DNA of 64,000 nt from Apostichopus japonicus. Lineage: Eukaryota; Echinodermata; Holothuroidea; Aspidochirotida; Stichopodidae. The translations under genes and the position numbers were made by a program. Shown here one piece after another: positions 50,201 through 62,662 of the stretch (the stretch's first letter is position 1; each line of letters starts with the position of its first letter). The DNA is taken from positions 18,189,989-18,253,988 of the forward strand of contig NC_092572.1 of NCBI RefSeq assembly GCF_037975245.1. The letters run 5' to 3'. Under the pieces are notes generated by a model. It had not been told where the DNA came from. It saw only the letters and a list, made by a program, of their open reading frames with translations, and searched no databases.

Positions 50201-52330
50201 TTCATAATACATACAAATTTATTTAAATGATAATTATAGTAAATTATGTATAGACAATTAGATTGCAGTAAGCATACCACATGACAGTAAGTAAATCAAA
50301 TGATAATATCAATACTGTAATGTGGCAAATATCTTGGAAGAGATGGTACTATCGTTGCCCCTAGGGGAAAAACTAAGGCTATTTCGGAAGCCTAGCTTCA
50401 AGAAGATAGACTCAAAACAAATAATTACAACATTCTGTTCATTTCATGATGATTTATCCTCTCTATGACAATTAAAAGTTCAATTAAACGCTGTTAAATT
50501 TTTTCAAGGTACTGATTGAAAACAAATAATTGGATAAATTAAATGGCTTTGACAATAATCGGGAGTACCGGATAATTCCTTTTCCAGAACTAATTTACCT
50601 CAGTCTATAAAAACTTGTTCAATAGTTGCAAAGCTCGAAGCCACACGTGATAAGGCATCTGATTCATGATTGGTTCAATATTATCTACTTTGGAACATTT
50701 TTAATATTCATCACATTTATCAATGAATGAACCAATCATGTGTGAGAATGAAGCAAAACGGCACATGGTCGTTATTTTTGATTATGTTTTTCTTTGTCTG
50801 AAGACTAGGGCTCCTAAAACTAGACCTAACTTAATCAAGGAATATCTGCAATAATCTGTGATTAGACAATAAACGAGTAACAATTTTGGAGCATTGTATC
50901 GTCCATATATTGTCTATACTATGAATTTGGTCACATTATAGAAAGACTATTAACAACATTTGGTCTTGCAAAAAACCGGATAGGAATTGCTGATTTAATG
51001 CCTTCCACAGCCAAGTTTTCAAAAGGAGTTTTCCATGAAGATAGAAATTAACTTCAGAACTAAGTTAATACTACTAAGACAGTTTAAAAGTATATGAGTA
51101 ATTCAGTTCTGCGTTGGATTTACTCATTTTTGTTATCACTTGGAGATGAAATAGATTAATTTATTTAACTAAAATAATTTAAACTATGTTTATTATTTTG
51201 GTAATTACTATAACCTACTGTTGATTAACCGTTTATCATGTACTATTATAAGCAAAGATTCAAGTATTGTTCTACAGAATACTGTAAACAATGATATTGA
51301 GTACTGATGGATTTTTGCATTGTATTGTATTTGTTAATGTTGTCCAAATTTGCCCTACTTTTTGTATTGAAAGACCCTCCTTTCTTAATTATAATAAAAC
51401 GAAAAGCTGCCGGATGAAGTATGATGCGATATGCTTTATATTGTACACATTTGAACTAACACCTTAAGGTTATGTATTGATAACAAATCTATTGATAAAT
51501 AAATATATATTAAAACCGAGGATAACCTGTTTGTGTAGCTGTTTTTTTTTTTTTTTTGTCTCGTTTTGAAATTCTTTCTACCAGTGGAACTGAAAAGTAT
51601 AATTCTATCTGCATTTTACAATGACTATTTTACACGACATGATAATGAGAGGCGGAGGGGGGGGGGGCATGATCCCTGGTCTCTCTTTGCGCACTGCACA
51701 GAAGAAACTGCTTTATAAACATAGGTGTTTCTAAGTTTGTAATGTGTAATTAAACTTGCGATCAATATTCAAATATATATAAATATAATTTGTCTACTCA
51801 AGGTTTTCCTTTTTTAGTCCACCGTCACTATTTGGTCAAAAAGTTTCTTGGTTTAAGTTTGTTAAAAAAAAAATTAATATTGCTTTCTTTTGATTTCGAA
51901 TTGCCGTAATTATTTTAGGACATTGGTTGACTTTTATCCGGAGTTTTCACAGTACGTATCAGCAAGGACACCAGCTCAGGTTAAACCTTGTCTCGTACTT
52001 CTTAGGAGGTGAGGGATCATAGAGTCCACCAATGTTAAGTGATGTTGAAATAACCACCCACAATAATGATTGGAGGGTCATAGCCTCACTGTCATCGGGG
52101 ACCCTGAGCAAATAAAAGTAATAAAATATTCCTCTGCTTAATTGTGGATATCATGTTTGATGCATCTCATGAAAACGTCAATTTACATGTCCCTTATGCG
52201 CTTTTTTATCAACATGTTCTTTCATTACTGTCTAAGTAAGGCTAGCAAAGATGTATTCCCCTTGCGTACAAGAATCTCAGCGAGACTACGAGTACTTCAT
52301 CTATATCTATATCCAATCACGAGTATAAGT
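50200..52330. other. Rearranged spacer of unit C with an inverted block
   Basis: 50270-50760 is a direct, diverged copy of 14800-15180. 50830-51250 is an inverted copy of about 16930-17330, whose direct copy in this unit lies at about 60150-60480. The rest is AT-rich with a T-run at 51542-51558 and a G-run near 51654-51667. No gene is seen. Confidence 0.6.
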
Positions 52331-52869
52331 AATTTATCACCCACCCGGCGGGGTGGGGTCTCCAGTCAAATATCTTGCTCGCCCCCCCTTCCCCCAACCC
52401 CAAATGACATTGGTATTCCACAGAAACTTTCAAAATTAACATCAACTTGTCCAATCTTTTTGTGGGTACATGCACCAATCAAATCATGTTTCTTATCCTC
52501 CACATTACATTAATACTTATCAACTTCATTACAGCCTAACTACAGCTCAACGTCACACTATAGAATCGCAGTAGCCTTAATGAGAATATCACTGGATGAG
52601 AAATAATCAGGTTGATAAGAAAATAATCAGGTTGATAAGAAAATAATCATTTTGACAACAGTAATGTATAATGGTGACAAACACTTATAAAGTCTTTTAA
52701 GCTAAATATGAAAGTTAAATCTTTTACATCGTAACAACCTTTGTAAGATTTCAAAAGGATAAAGGAATTTTTGACAAAATTACTGTGGGTGCTAGTAGTA
52801 ACAGCTGTACAATTCAAACCTTTAACTATGAATAAACATCTCATCTATCCAACATGAATGATGTTATGA
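52331..52869. other. Spacer block shared with 13700-14330 and 33420-34060
   Basis: Starts with the GGCGGGGTGGGGT / C-run segment and continues AT-rich. It has a small tandem duplication of AATCAGGTTGATAAGAAA at 52605-52645. Non-coding. Confidence 0.55.
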
Positions 52870-53345
52870 CTGACAATGTATACAGTATGATTGAAGGCAT
52901 ACAGAATGAAAGTTAACATTCAGTATGCCTACACACACACACACAGTATGGATGAAGACATACAGAATAAAACTTAGCATTCAGTATGACTACACACACA
53001 CACATACAGTATAAATGAAGACATACTAAATGAAACTTAGCATTCAGTATGACAACACACACACAGTATGAATGAAGACATACATAATGAAAGTTAGCAT
53101 TCAGTATGACTACACACATACAGTATGGATGAAGACATACAGAATGAAAGTTAGCATTCAGTATGACTACACACACACAGTATAAATGTAGACATACTAA
53201 ATGAAACTTATCATACAGTATGCCTACACACACAGTATGAATGGAGACATACATAATGAAACTTAGCATTCAGTATGACTACATACACACAGTATAAAAG
53301 TAGATATACTAAATGAAACTTAGCATTCAGTATGACGACATACAT
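52870..53345. repeat. Minisatellite, unit about 58 bp, about eight copies
   Basis: The longer counterpart of 14330-14580. Each unit carries GCATTCAGTATGACTAC, a CACACACA run of varying length, CAGTATGAATGAAGACATAC and an AATGAAACTTA block. The minus-strand ORF of 118 codons with repeating VCLHPYC is simply the translation of this array. Confidence 0.92.
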
Positions 53346-53592
53346 GCAGTGTGACTGTCAGCACATTTCGTAACTGTAAGCAAACAGCTTGATACACTGT
53401 ATTCAGTATTGCAATAAACAATCAGTGTAAGCAATCTGGACGAATACAAGCAAACAGTACGACTAAGCATTTGGTCATCATCATCATTGGCCTCCGTCCG
53501 TCTGTGCAGACAATGGATTGCGTTCCGTTACTTTCGAGCAGCGTCTGCGGTGGCTGTACAGGCCTATCCTTGAGTGGCAGTCCTTAGCACAG

Positions 53593-55540
53593 TCAGTCTC
53601 TTCTGTCTTGCTCTGCTCTATCTATTCCCTGTTTCACTTCATGTCTCCAGGAGGGGCGATCTACTATTATGTCTTCCGAGGTGTTGATGTCCATGTGGGC
53701 TGACAGGAGATCCCTTTTGCACAAGTCCTTGAATCTAAGCTGTGGGCGACCTGTGGATCTTGTGCCAAACTCCAACTGACCATACAGTAGGTCCTTGGGG
53801 ATGCGTCCTTTGTCCATACGGGAGACGTGTCCAAACCAGCGTAGCCGACGTTCACTGAGCATTGCATAGATTGATGTTGACCTAGCCTTGCACAGAACAT
53901 CGTTCTTGCTGACCTTGTCCTCCCATGTGTGGCCCATGATCTTGCGGAGGCATCTGAGATGGAAAGCATTTAGTCGGTGTTCTTGCCTGGTATATGTTGT
54001 CCAAGTCTCGCTGCCATAGAGAAGCGTACTGAGAACACATGCTTGGTAGACTTTGAGCTTGGTGTGCAGCGTCAGGTTCTTATTCGTCCAGACTCTGGTG
54101 TTGAGTTTAGACATCACTGTGGCTGCTTTTCCAATGCGCCCGTTGATCTCACCAACCAGGGACAAGTTGCTTGACATCAGAGAGCCCAGATATTTGAAGT
54201 TGTCCACTACTACAAGTGTGGCGTCAAGGATCCTGATTGCTGGAAAAGATGAAGTGTTCTGTGCCATGACCTCTGTTTCCTTTATGCTGATGGTTAAGCC
54301 AAATTCTCTGCATGCCTGGGAGAAGCAGTCCATAAGATGCTGGATTCCCTCTTCGGTGTGGCTGGTAAAAGCTGCATCATCAGCAAACAGCAACTCCCTT
54401 ATCAGAACACGAGTGATCTTGGTCTTGGCTCGCAGACGGGCTAGGTTTAACAGTTTGCCATCGTGCCTGGTGTATATAGAACCCATCAGTAGAGGTCTGG
54501 AAGTCATACGACAGAAGCAGAGAGAAGAATATTCCGAACAGGGTTGGTGCAAGCACGCAGCCCTGCTTAACTCCACTTTTGGTCTCAAAGGGTTTGGATG
54601 TGCTGCCATTGAAGATGACCTTGCTCTTCATGTTTGTATGAAGGGACATGATGATGCTGAGGAGTGTCGAAGGACATCCTATCCTCTGCAGCAGCTTGAA
54701 GAGTCCACTGCTGCTAACAAGATCAAAAGCCTTGGTAAGGTCGACGAAAGCTAGGAATAGTGGTTGTTGCTGTTCCCTGCACTTTTCTTGGAGCTGTCTC
54801 ACAGAGAAAATCATGTCGATAGTGGACCTTCCTGATCTGAAGCCACACTGGGATTCTGGATACACCCTGTCAGCTAGCACCTGAAGTCTAGCTAGGACCA
54901 CACGTGCGAACACCTTGCCAACAATACTGAGGAGGGATATTCCACGATAATTATTGCAATCGCTCCTGTCACCCTTGTTCTTGAAGAGGGTCACTATCTT
55001 GACATCACGCATGCTTTGTGGTACCTGTCCTCTCCAGCAGAGGCAGATAAGCTCATGGAGATGGGGTAGAAGTGTAGCTTTTCCTTCTTTGATGACCTCA
55101 GGTGGAATGGCATCATTCCTGGAGCTTTGCCGCTGGATAGTGCATCAATAGCTTTTTCAAGCTCAGTCATTGTAGGCTCCTTGTCTAGGTTCTCTAGTAC
55201 TGGTAGGACAGGGATGCAGTTGATGGCATCTTCGGAGACCGTGTTCTCTGTTGAGTATAACTCAAGGTAATGTTCCACCCATCTGTCCATCAGCTTGTTT
55301 GGGTCAGTGATGATCTCACCTGATTTTGTCTTCAGGGGTGCTGACTTCTTTACAGCTGGCCCAGTTGCCTGCCTGATTCCTTCATACATGGCCCCAATGT
55401 TGCCACTAGTGGAGGCCTGTTCGATGAAGGTGCTCAGCTGAGTCCAATAATCATTAGCACATTTCCTGGCAATCCTCTGACTCTCAGCCCTAGATTTCCT
55501 AAGGGCACTCAAGGTCTTGGCACTTGGATCTTGCTTCCAT
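53593..55540 (-). pseudogene. LINE reverse-transcriptase region, frameshifted
   Basis: Three overlapping minus-strand frames make up one damaged polymerase. They show the finger region (YRGISLLSIVGKVFARVVL, CGFRSGRSTIDMIF), motif A (AFVDLTKAFDLV), motif B (SGVKQGCVLAPTLFG), the catalytic FADDAAF, and the C-terminal stretch with LRWFGHVSRM typical of many animal LINEs. Frame changes lie near 55125 (after SSGKAPG) and near 54500 (before RHDGKLLNLAR). The copy cannot make a full polymerase without correction. Confidence 0.88.
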
Positions 55541-55541
55541 C

Positions 55542-56585
55542 TTATAAGAGCCTGTCTCTTGGTTGTTGTTGCAGGTTCTTAATAACTTTCAAGTTGGCAT
55601 CATACCAGTCGGTGTTTTGTCTTTTCTTCCTCCCAAAAGCATCAATGGCTGACTGGTTGAATTTGTGAGTTTTTGCAGTATCCGCAGTACAGGCAGTGTT
55701 GATCTTTGGGAGACCTTTTGGTTTGGCATGATTTATCCTTTTGGGCTGCAGTACAACTTTGCTGATGACTAGAGCGTGGTCGGTATCACAGTCAGCGTTA
55801 TGGTAGCTGCGGGTTGTATGCACATCTCCAATGCGACTTCTTCTAGTGATGATCAGGTCAAGCTGATGCCACTGGTGTGAGCGTGGGTGCATCCAGGACA
55901 CTTTATGATTTTCTTTGTGCTGAAAGTAGGTGTTTGTAATGCACAAGTTCCTGTTGCAACAGAGTTCCAGAAGTCTTTGACCATTTTCATTGATCTTTCC
56001 TACTCCATGGTGACCGACGCATGTGGGCCAGGAATCATGTTCAGCACCGACTCTTGCATTGAAGTCACCTAGCAGGTAGAGGTCTTCCGATTCTGGGAGT
56101 TGACCAATGAGCTCATCGAGTTCACTGTAGAATTTGTTCTTCACATCAGGACTGGCAGCGAGAGTTGAAGCATATGCAGCCACCAGGTTAACTATGCCCT
56201 TACTGGTGTTTATGCGGAGAGATAGCAATCGCTCTGTTCCACCAACGAGAGGTTTTGTCATAGGCAGTAGGGATGACTTTACTGCAAATCCAACTCCATG
56301 TTCACGTCTCTTTTCCTTGGCTTTCCCTTTCCAAAAGAATGTGTAATCCTTCTCTTGTACTGACCCATCATCTGCAAGTCTTGTCTCTTGTAAGGCAGCA
56401 ATGTCTATATTCAGTCTGCAAAGCTCAGCATCAATGGCGGCTGTTTTGCGGATGTCGTTGATGTTCTGGAGATCTTCTGAAGTGCCTGGCGTCATAGTTC
56501 TAACATTCCAGCTTGCCAGACGAAGTGCTGGAAGTTTCTTCAAATTTCTTCTTGTGTTGCTGGGAACGTAGGTATTTCGGTCCAC
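55542..56585 (-). pseudogene. LINE endonuclease region (APE type)
   Basis: The reading frame shows the AP-endonuclease signature in order: LASWNVRTM, LQETRLADDG, the HGVGFAVK region, LLGDFNARVG, QLDLIITRR and CDTDHALV, i.e. the metal- and DNA-binding N, E, D, N, D and H residues. The frame then breaks: a shift in the CAACAACAACAACC stretch near 55565 moves the continuation (TTTKRQALIRWKQDPSAK) into another frame. The endonuclease itself looks intact. Confidence 0.88.
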
Positions 56586-57418
56586 AGTTCAGGTGCTTAG
56601 CACCCTAAGCCCCTTGCACCCAAAGAAGCATGTAGCCCGTGTCGGATCAGCACCTTACTGGCTGGGGGCTGCCCAGTTTTGGCGGGCGGTAGCTGATCAG
56701 TGGAGTTACAATGACTCCTCCCACCGACGAAGACAATCCGTGGCGTCCATCTCTACGACAATTGAGAATTGACTTATGACCCGTAACTGCTGTCTTCCGT
56801 GTTGTGCCCTTGTGTTGCTAGCACAAGGATGAAGTGTCCTCTCCATGACGCAAAGCCTGGGCAGTTCATATGGGGATCCTGAATTGCCCAAGGTAAATCT
56901 TATGCTTCAAGTTCCCCCTCTCGACCTCACCAATGTACTCCAGAGGAAAGTAGAGCAGTACGTCTGGCATTGGGCTGGTTGCAGGAGTTGCCGGAAAGGT
57001 TGCCAATGACAATTCAGACCGTCTACGGGGCTCCACTCCAAAATTTTCTGTCAGGGTTAATTCCCTTAGCCTTACGCTATCCCTAGCACTCACAAGGCAG
57101 TGAGTAGGAGAATACTGTACACAATGAACAGCTTTTGCTAGATGGCCGTTGGCTCCCAAGTTTGAGCTCGTCCGCCCTTGTAAAAATGGATCTTGCTTTT
57201 AATTCCATCAGGGTGTCCAGCCACCCTCCTCACTTGATTCCTCCAGGAAAAAGGTGTGGTTGACAGTTTAGTCGCTGACAGCTCGACCCTGATACAGGTG
57301 GTACGGGTTTGATAGGTTACCAGTAGCAGGTAAGACCTGACCTGACCCTAAGCATTTGGTATGTCTGTAAATATACGCATGACAGTAAGCTAACCATATG
57401 GTTAGAATCATACCATAG

Positions 57419-58797
57419 TGTTACAGAAATTTGACGTATAAGTCTAGCAGATTTCTTTCTGTTAATTTGTTACGTTCTGTATTGAGCGTGGGCTATTTAC
57501 TTTTCTTATTTTGATTTCCCCGTCTCAGGACCCAGACCTTTAACCCTTTTCTCTTTAGATCTAAGGAAGCTCACCGTGTTTTCCAGTAGTGTAGACAGTT
57601 TCCCAAAACAAAAAGGAACCCGCTTCCTACGTGCGCGCGTTCGGCTTACATCAAAAACATAAAAGGGGGTCACCGAGTTCAGCTAATCAAGCTACTTGGT
57701 ATAAAAAGGACTGGATTATTGTTCGTAAGAGGCAGAAGCCCAAAAGTTGAGAAAGTATCAGTCAGCGCTAATTTGCAATCGATTGCTGCAGTATTACTCA
57801 TGTGTTCTCTCTACACGGATCTTAATAAAAAGTTATATTTGTCTCAAGGAACTGTTATTGTGTTTCCTGGCTCTACCTGGTGATTGGTGATTCTAGACAT
57901 TTTACTTGGTAATGATTTTCATTTGATTTTCTTTCATGTGTTAAGGTAATTTAGGAATCCGAAAAAGCTACGAATAAGCCGTTAGTACCCGTCAATGTTA
58001 GATCGACCGTGTCAGATAAGTGAACCAATCAACGTTAGTATATTTGTTGATCTATCTATCTCCACCAAATATAATACTAAAGTTGCCAGAATTACTTGTG
58101 GTGTCACCCTAAAATTTACAAGGCTGGAGCATTATTCTAGCTCAGAATTCAATTTGGTATATTGAGAAAGATTGACGTACAAGTACTGAAAAGTAACCTA
58201 AGGCTGAAGCTCGACCATCTCCCTATTTTGTGAATATGTGTTTTTAAGACCAGAATTATACCTGGGTTTCAGCACAGCTCGCACAATTTGAGAGACACTG
58301 CCCCGCTCGCACTATTTGCGAGAAACAGCCCAGCTCGCAAGCTGCAAGACACAGCCCAGCTCGCAGGATTTGCGAGAGACAGTCCAACTCGCACTGATTT
58401 GCGAGATACAGCACAGATCGCAAGTAGCGGGAAACAGATCAGCTCGCAGGAATTACGACTTTTAGGGTTCGCTCGCATATTGCGAGTTTTTGTCAGAACT
58501 CGCAAAGGCTGCGAGATTTAGTCTACACTTGTATTTCTTTTGGTACTGCTTTACTTCCAATAGTGTTGTAAATGAGTTTAGCCATGTATTTTGCCCAACG
58601 ATTTATTGCTACCATTAAACTCATCTGAAAGCGTGTCATCATTGATTGGAGGATTAATTGATGTACTTCATTAACCGTATGTAACAAGAGAAAGTGTTTT
58701 CTTTTAACAAAGTTTTTAGACATTACTTGAACTCTTTGGCTGATTTTTCGAGACTCTGTGTTCTGACTTGACTGAATAGAATTCGGTCGGCGTTACA
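57419..58797. mobile_element. LTR-like insertion (TG...CA ends) interrupting the CCATATGG array
   Basis: The array CATACCATATGGCTGTAAG is split between 57417 and 58798 in unit C but continuous in unit A. The insert starts TGTTACAG and ends GCGTTACA. It contains a TATAAAAAGG (57700-57709) and an AATAAA (57824-57829) about 120 bases later, as in an LTR promoter and polyadenylation region. It also holds a run of CTCGCA/TGCGAG repeats (58270-58515). No coding part is seen. The target duplication is not clean, so the class is uncertain. Confidence 0.45.
58265..58520. repeat. Tandem hairpin-like repeats of CAGCTCGCA ... TGCGAG
   Basis: Units of about 34-38 bases contain CAGCTCGCA, then ATTTGCGAG, then AGACAGCC. 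CTCGCA and TGCGAG are complements, so each unit could fold back on itself. About six to seven units are present. The run lies inside the LTR-like insertion. Confidence 0.75.
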
Positions 58798-58905
58798 ATA
58801 TGGCTGTAAGCATACCATATGGCTGTAAGCATACCATATGGCTGTAAGCATACCATATGGTTGTAAGCATACCATATAGCTGTAAATATACTGTCATGTG
58901 GCGAA
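58798..58905. repeat. 19-bp CCATATGG tandem repeat (distal part)
   Basis: Four to five units of CATATGGCTGTAAGCATAC, almost identical to each other. It is the right half of the array also seen at 14685-14845. Confidence 0.88.
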
Positions 58906-61097
58906 TATCGCCTGTATCTCGGTATAGAGATGGTAAAATGTTGCCCATAGGTAACATTATTTGGTAGGTTATTTCGAAAGCCTACCTCCATTCAAATAAA
59001 TGATTAAGACACTGATTGGAAAAAAATACATGGAATACATCATATGATCGTTAGTATTATGGATAATTCCTTTTCCAGAACTAATTTGCCTCTATGAAAC
59101 TACTCAAAGGGTTGCAAACCTCGGGGTCACACGTGAATGGTATCTGATCCATGATTGGTTCGATATTACCTACTAAGTGTGTATAGGTTCTACTACATTT
59201 CGAAGTACTTATACGTCGGATTCTAGTAGCCACATGTTGTTGCTTGGACACGATATGCAGTTGTTCTACCATGAGATTGGGGTTCACCTCGCTTACGCTT
59301 TGGCTGACTTGGGGTCGTCTGGTTTTGTTCTTGATGACTAGTATTCGTTTGATTTTTTTTTCGATTATATTCAATTAATTACTTCAGCATAATATAATAA
59401 TCTAAATAAAAAAATTAAAAAAACTGTTAGCAACTGTTTATCCATTAGTGAGCCAATGTAAGCACAATATAATAATCTGTAAACATCATGTAAGTCTTCA
59501 AGTATATGTAACGTTGGGTCTTGAGTATTTTACGTCACTTTATCCCATCCTGGTGCATATCAGTGTGATCACCATAGATTATCTAATCATCATGGATTAT
59601 ATAAAACAGCTTAAGTATTCCTTTATGGGTATTTGCACTAGATGCATTAATTAGTTTTACACCCACGTTGATCGAATGTTAGCGGTATTTGAAGGCCGTA
59701 TGTATATAGTTGTTGTTGCTTGTGATGCAGTCAAAGGAGAACGTGAGTGTGGTAGTTAACAGCATTATACCCAGGTGCTCTTATAAATACATACATATAT
59801 ACATAGATAAATGGTTTGATAGCGTTGATGGATTTCAGGATTAATATATAATATATAAAAGATGAATGCATAGATAACGTTCATGGATACCAGGATTAAA
59901 ATATAATATATAAATAGATGAATGGACAGATAACGTTGATGGATTTCAGAATTAAAATGAGAAAGTTTTATATAGTTTTTCTCTTCCTTATTCTCTTCTG
60001 GGTAGTTCTCGTCTTCAACGGTATGCTCCTGAGACAGGTTTCAATCAAGTGTTGAAACCAGTGACGTCTGGTCGTAAGAACTTTTCGTTAGGCACGTTCA
60101 TTTTTAGCAGAGCTGTTAAAATTGATTCTAGACTGGCGACCAGTGTGGTTGACCTTGTGATTACATAAATGAGTAACTCCAACGGAGTACTGAATTACTC
60201 ATTAACTTTAAACGGTCTTTATTTCATTAACTAAGTTCTGTAGTTATTTCTATCTTCAGGGAAACTCCTTTTGAAAACTTGGTTGAATAAAACATTTAAT
60301 CAGCAATTCATATTCAGCCGGTTCCTTCACAGTTCAAATGTTGTTTTCGTTCTATAATGTGACCAAATTCATAAAGTAGACAATATATCGAGGATGAAAA
60401 GCTCCATAATTGTTACTCGTTTATTTTCTAATCACTGATTATTGCAGATATTCCTTGATTATGAACTGTCCTCGGACAGACCCAGGTAGTCGAATGAAGT
60501 TTCCTAATCTACATGACTCTTTGAAGCAGTTTATTGAAGGAAGTATAAAGGTATTTAGGGATATATCCTTTATGTAGAAAAGTGTGTAAAGGTGACAAAC
60601 TTCTAAACTGCAATATTATAACTACATTTAAAAGTAAATACCATCCACATTTATATAATTTCATGTTTTCCTCGATTTATACTTAAGACATTATTTATCG
60701 GGGTCTTCAGTCTTGGCTATAACGTAATTTTCCCATTTGCAAGTGATAGACTGAAACCAAAATAAAACTGCATGTATTCCCAATACTCAGTAGCCTATGA
60801 AGTAAATGTAACTTATGTTTTAGTTATAAATTCAAACACCACCAGCTAACGTATGATTAGGTAGGATATTAATTTAAAGTATCCTTAGACACTTTAAGTT
60901 TTAATAATATTGATCACGGTTGTTCACAGGTCGCCAGCATAAGCATACATTCAATGGATATATCCCTGGGGTTTCTGGTTAACACGGATCTCTCTGGTTT
61001 TAATGAGTCTTTTCTGTTTTCGTCTCACTTTGGTCACCACCTCCCATCCATGACCGTCATCCAAATTTGTGTTCAAGTTAAGTCAGGCAAGAATTAT
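58906..61097. other. Spacer of unit C collinear with 14845-17990
   Basis: Runs parallel to unit A, with the minisatellite reduced to about three units (59800-59960) and about 450 bases deleted after 60150. No gene is seen; the conserved minus-strand ORF 59081-59374 has a counterpart at 15032-15238 but no recognisable family. Confidence 0.55.
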
Positions 61098-61550
61098 TTC
61101 TCAATTGATAATCAACATATACCTTAGAATGTACAATTTGATGGCTATAATCCTTTACTATATTTTGATGGAGGACCTCAAGACTCGCCTCTGGCCTTCC
61201 GTACAGGTTCATTCCTAAAGCAATCTGGCCCCCAATTTTGACAACTTGCGCACGCCACTAGTTATGGTAATTACTTCACAAAGCATTATCGAACGAGTCT
61301 ATACTTTATACAAGTCAACAGTCACATAACGTCATAAGTGTCTCAGTTAAGGTATGTAACGCATTTATATGAAAACACTTTCAAAGTCGATCAGACTCGA
61401 AATAGTCTTGCGATGCACTGAATCGTCCACAACAGTTTGGTTGCTGCAAATTGTGAAGTTTCTTGCACGATGTATGGCAATTCCTGTCACATCGGATCAC
61501 GATATAATGCTCGTCGCTTCAGAGTGTGACATAAAACCAACGGTGTTCTT
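61098..61550. other. Unit C-specific insertion of unknown kind
   Basis: In units A and B the sequence runs from AAGAATTATTATG straight into TATTGGGAACTG. Here about 450 bases intervene. No ORF has family features, and terminal repeats are not obvious. Confidence 0.4.
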
Positions 61551-61701
61551 ATTGGGAACTGATTGTTTTATTGTTCATTTCCTGTTGAAATGCCCGATAT
61601 GGTTCACCAGTAACCCGTTATCGAGATGGGGGCTTTCCACATCACTCCATATATTTAGACAGGTCTTCTTGAAATCAATTTCTTTAGAACTGATTGAACG
61701 A

Positions 61702-62045
61702 GGGCGTTGTGGTCATGTGGTTAAGGCGGTCGACATGTGATCTAAGGATTACAGGTTCGAGCCCTGGCCAGATCATTGCGTTGGGCAAGGCACTTTATCT
61801 CCATTGCCTCTCTTCACCCAGGTGTGTATAAATGGGGATTTGCGAAGTAACTTGTAAATATAGTTGTGTGCGCTGGTTTGTGGCAGCACCCTGTGCATGG
61901 GAAGTCCCCCGGGGGACGGTTGTGGTGCACTGTGGTGCCCCGGGAGAGATTGATTGAATTGTGCACACTTTGGTGTGTAGGTGTGACAAGTTACCGATGA
62001 CAATGGTTAGGTTGTAGAGACGTGTGAGGGGGCCTTGGCATGTAA
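61702..62045 (+). mobile_element. tRNA-derived SINE
   Basis: The 5' part looks like a tRNA gene: an A-box-like GTGGTCATGTGGTTAAGGCGG and a B box GGTTCGAGCCC at 61753-61763, which together would form an internal RNA polymerase III promoter. Next comes GCGTTGGGCAAGGCACTTTA, a conserved core common in marine-animal SINEs, then an unrelated body. The same place in unit B (35000-35030) lacks it. I cannot fix the exact 3' end or a target duplication. Confidence 0.78.
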
Positions 62046-62662
62046 ACCTAAATATATAATTTTTTCTGAAAGATAAAAGAAATAAATCAATATATACCAA
62101 TATGCTTTCTCGTGAGTCAATAAGTGTATCAACTAGTTCCTTAATTTCAGCTTACAAGAGGTGACACTGTATTCTATATTTTATTAAAAATGACATTTTC
62201 GCTGAAGGAGTTCGTTCATCTACATACCATCATATCAGGAAAGTACTGATAAATTTCTATTAATTTCCAAATTTAGAATCAAAATATTGTATGGTCATAT
62301 GACATCATCAAATGTTGCAGTCACAATCAATATCACATGAATTAATATTTTAAATTAATACAGCGAGAGCTGACGGTATCTCGTGTAGGATTATCCTATT
62401 GCAATAACTCTATAAGTAACCCAATTTGTTCAAATTATGTTTCATATGCCTCAAACATGCGACCAGGATAAGGAAAGATAATCACCGGTCAGTTATATTT
62501 GCGGGCCAATTGAAAAAGTTATGTAATGCGCAAGTAGACGTAAACTCTAAATTCTAAAAACTCTTTTTGAGCATGTGAGGTTTACCTTCATGACATCATT
62601 TCCTCATTCTAGTCTGATTTGTGTGCGGTATTGAGTACTATATAGACAGGTTACCCACACAT

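Larger units (their letters stand above)
53476..57347 (-). mobile_element. Non-LTR (LINE) retrotransposon, near full length, frameshifted
   Basis: A 3872-bp insertion flanked by a 13-bp target duplication CTAAGCATTTGGT (53463-53475 and 57348-57360). The uninterrupted site is at about 14690 in unit A. On the minus strand, from 5' to 3', it holds a roughly 760-base leader, an endonuclease region and a reverse-transcriptase region. The 3' end is a short ATG/GAT tandem tail, not poly(A). It inserted into the spacer repeat of unit C only. The clade is not assigned by eye; an APE-endonuclease LINE outside the L1 poly(A) type is the safest statement. Confidence 0.9.

Noticed and set aside
52913-53269. 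118-codon minus-strand ORF with repeated VCLHPYC
   Set aside because: It is the translation of the 58-bp minisatellite, not a cysteine-rich protein.
61702-61772. Considered as a functional tRNA gene
   Set aside because: Only the promoter-like boxes are convincing; an acceptor stem is not clear and the sequence continues into a SINE core and body.
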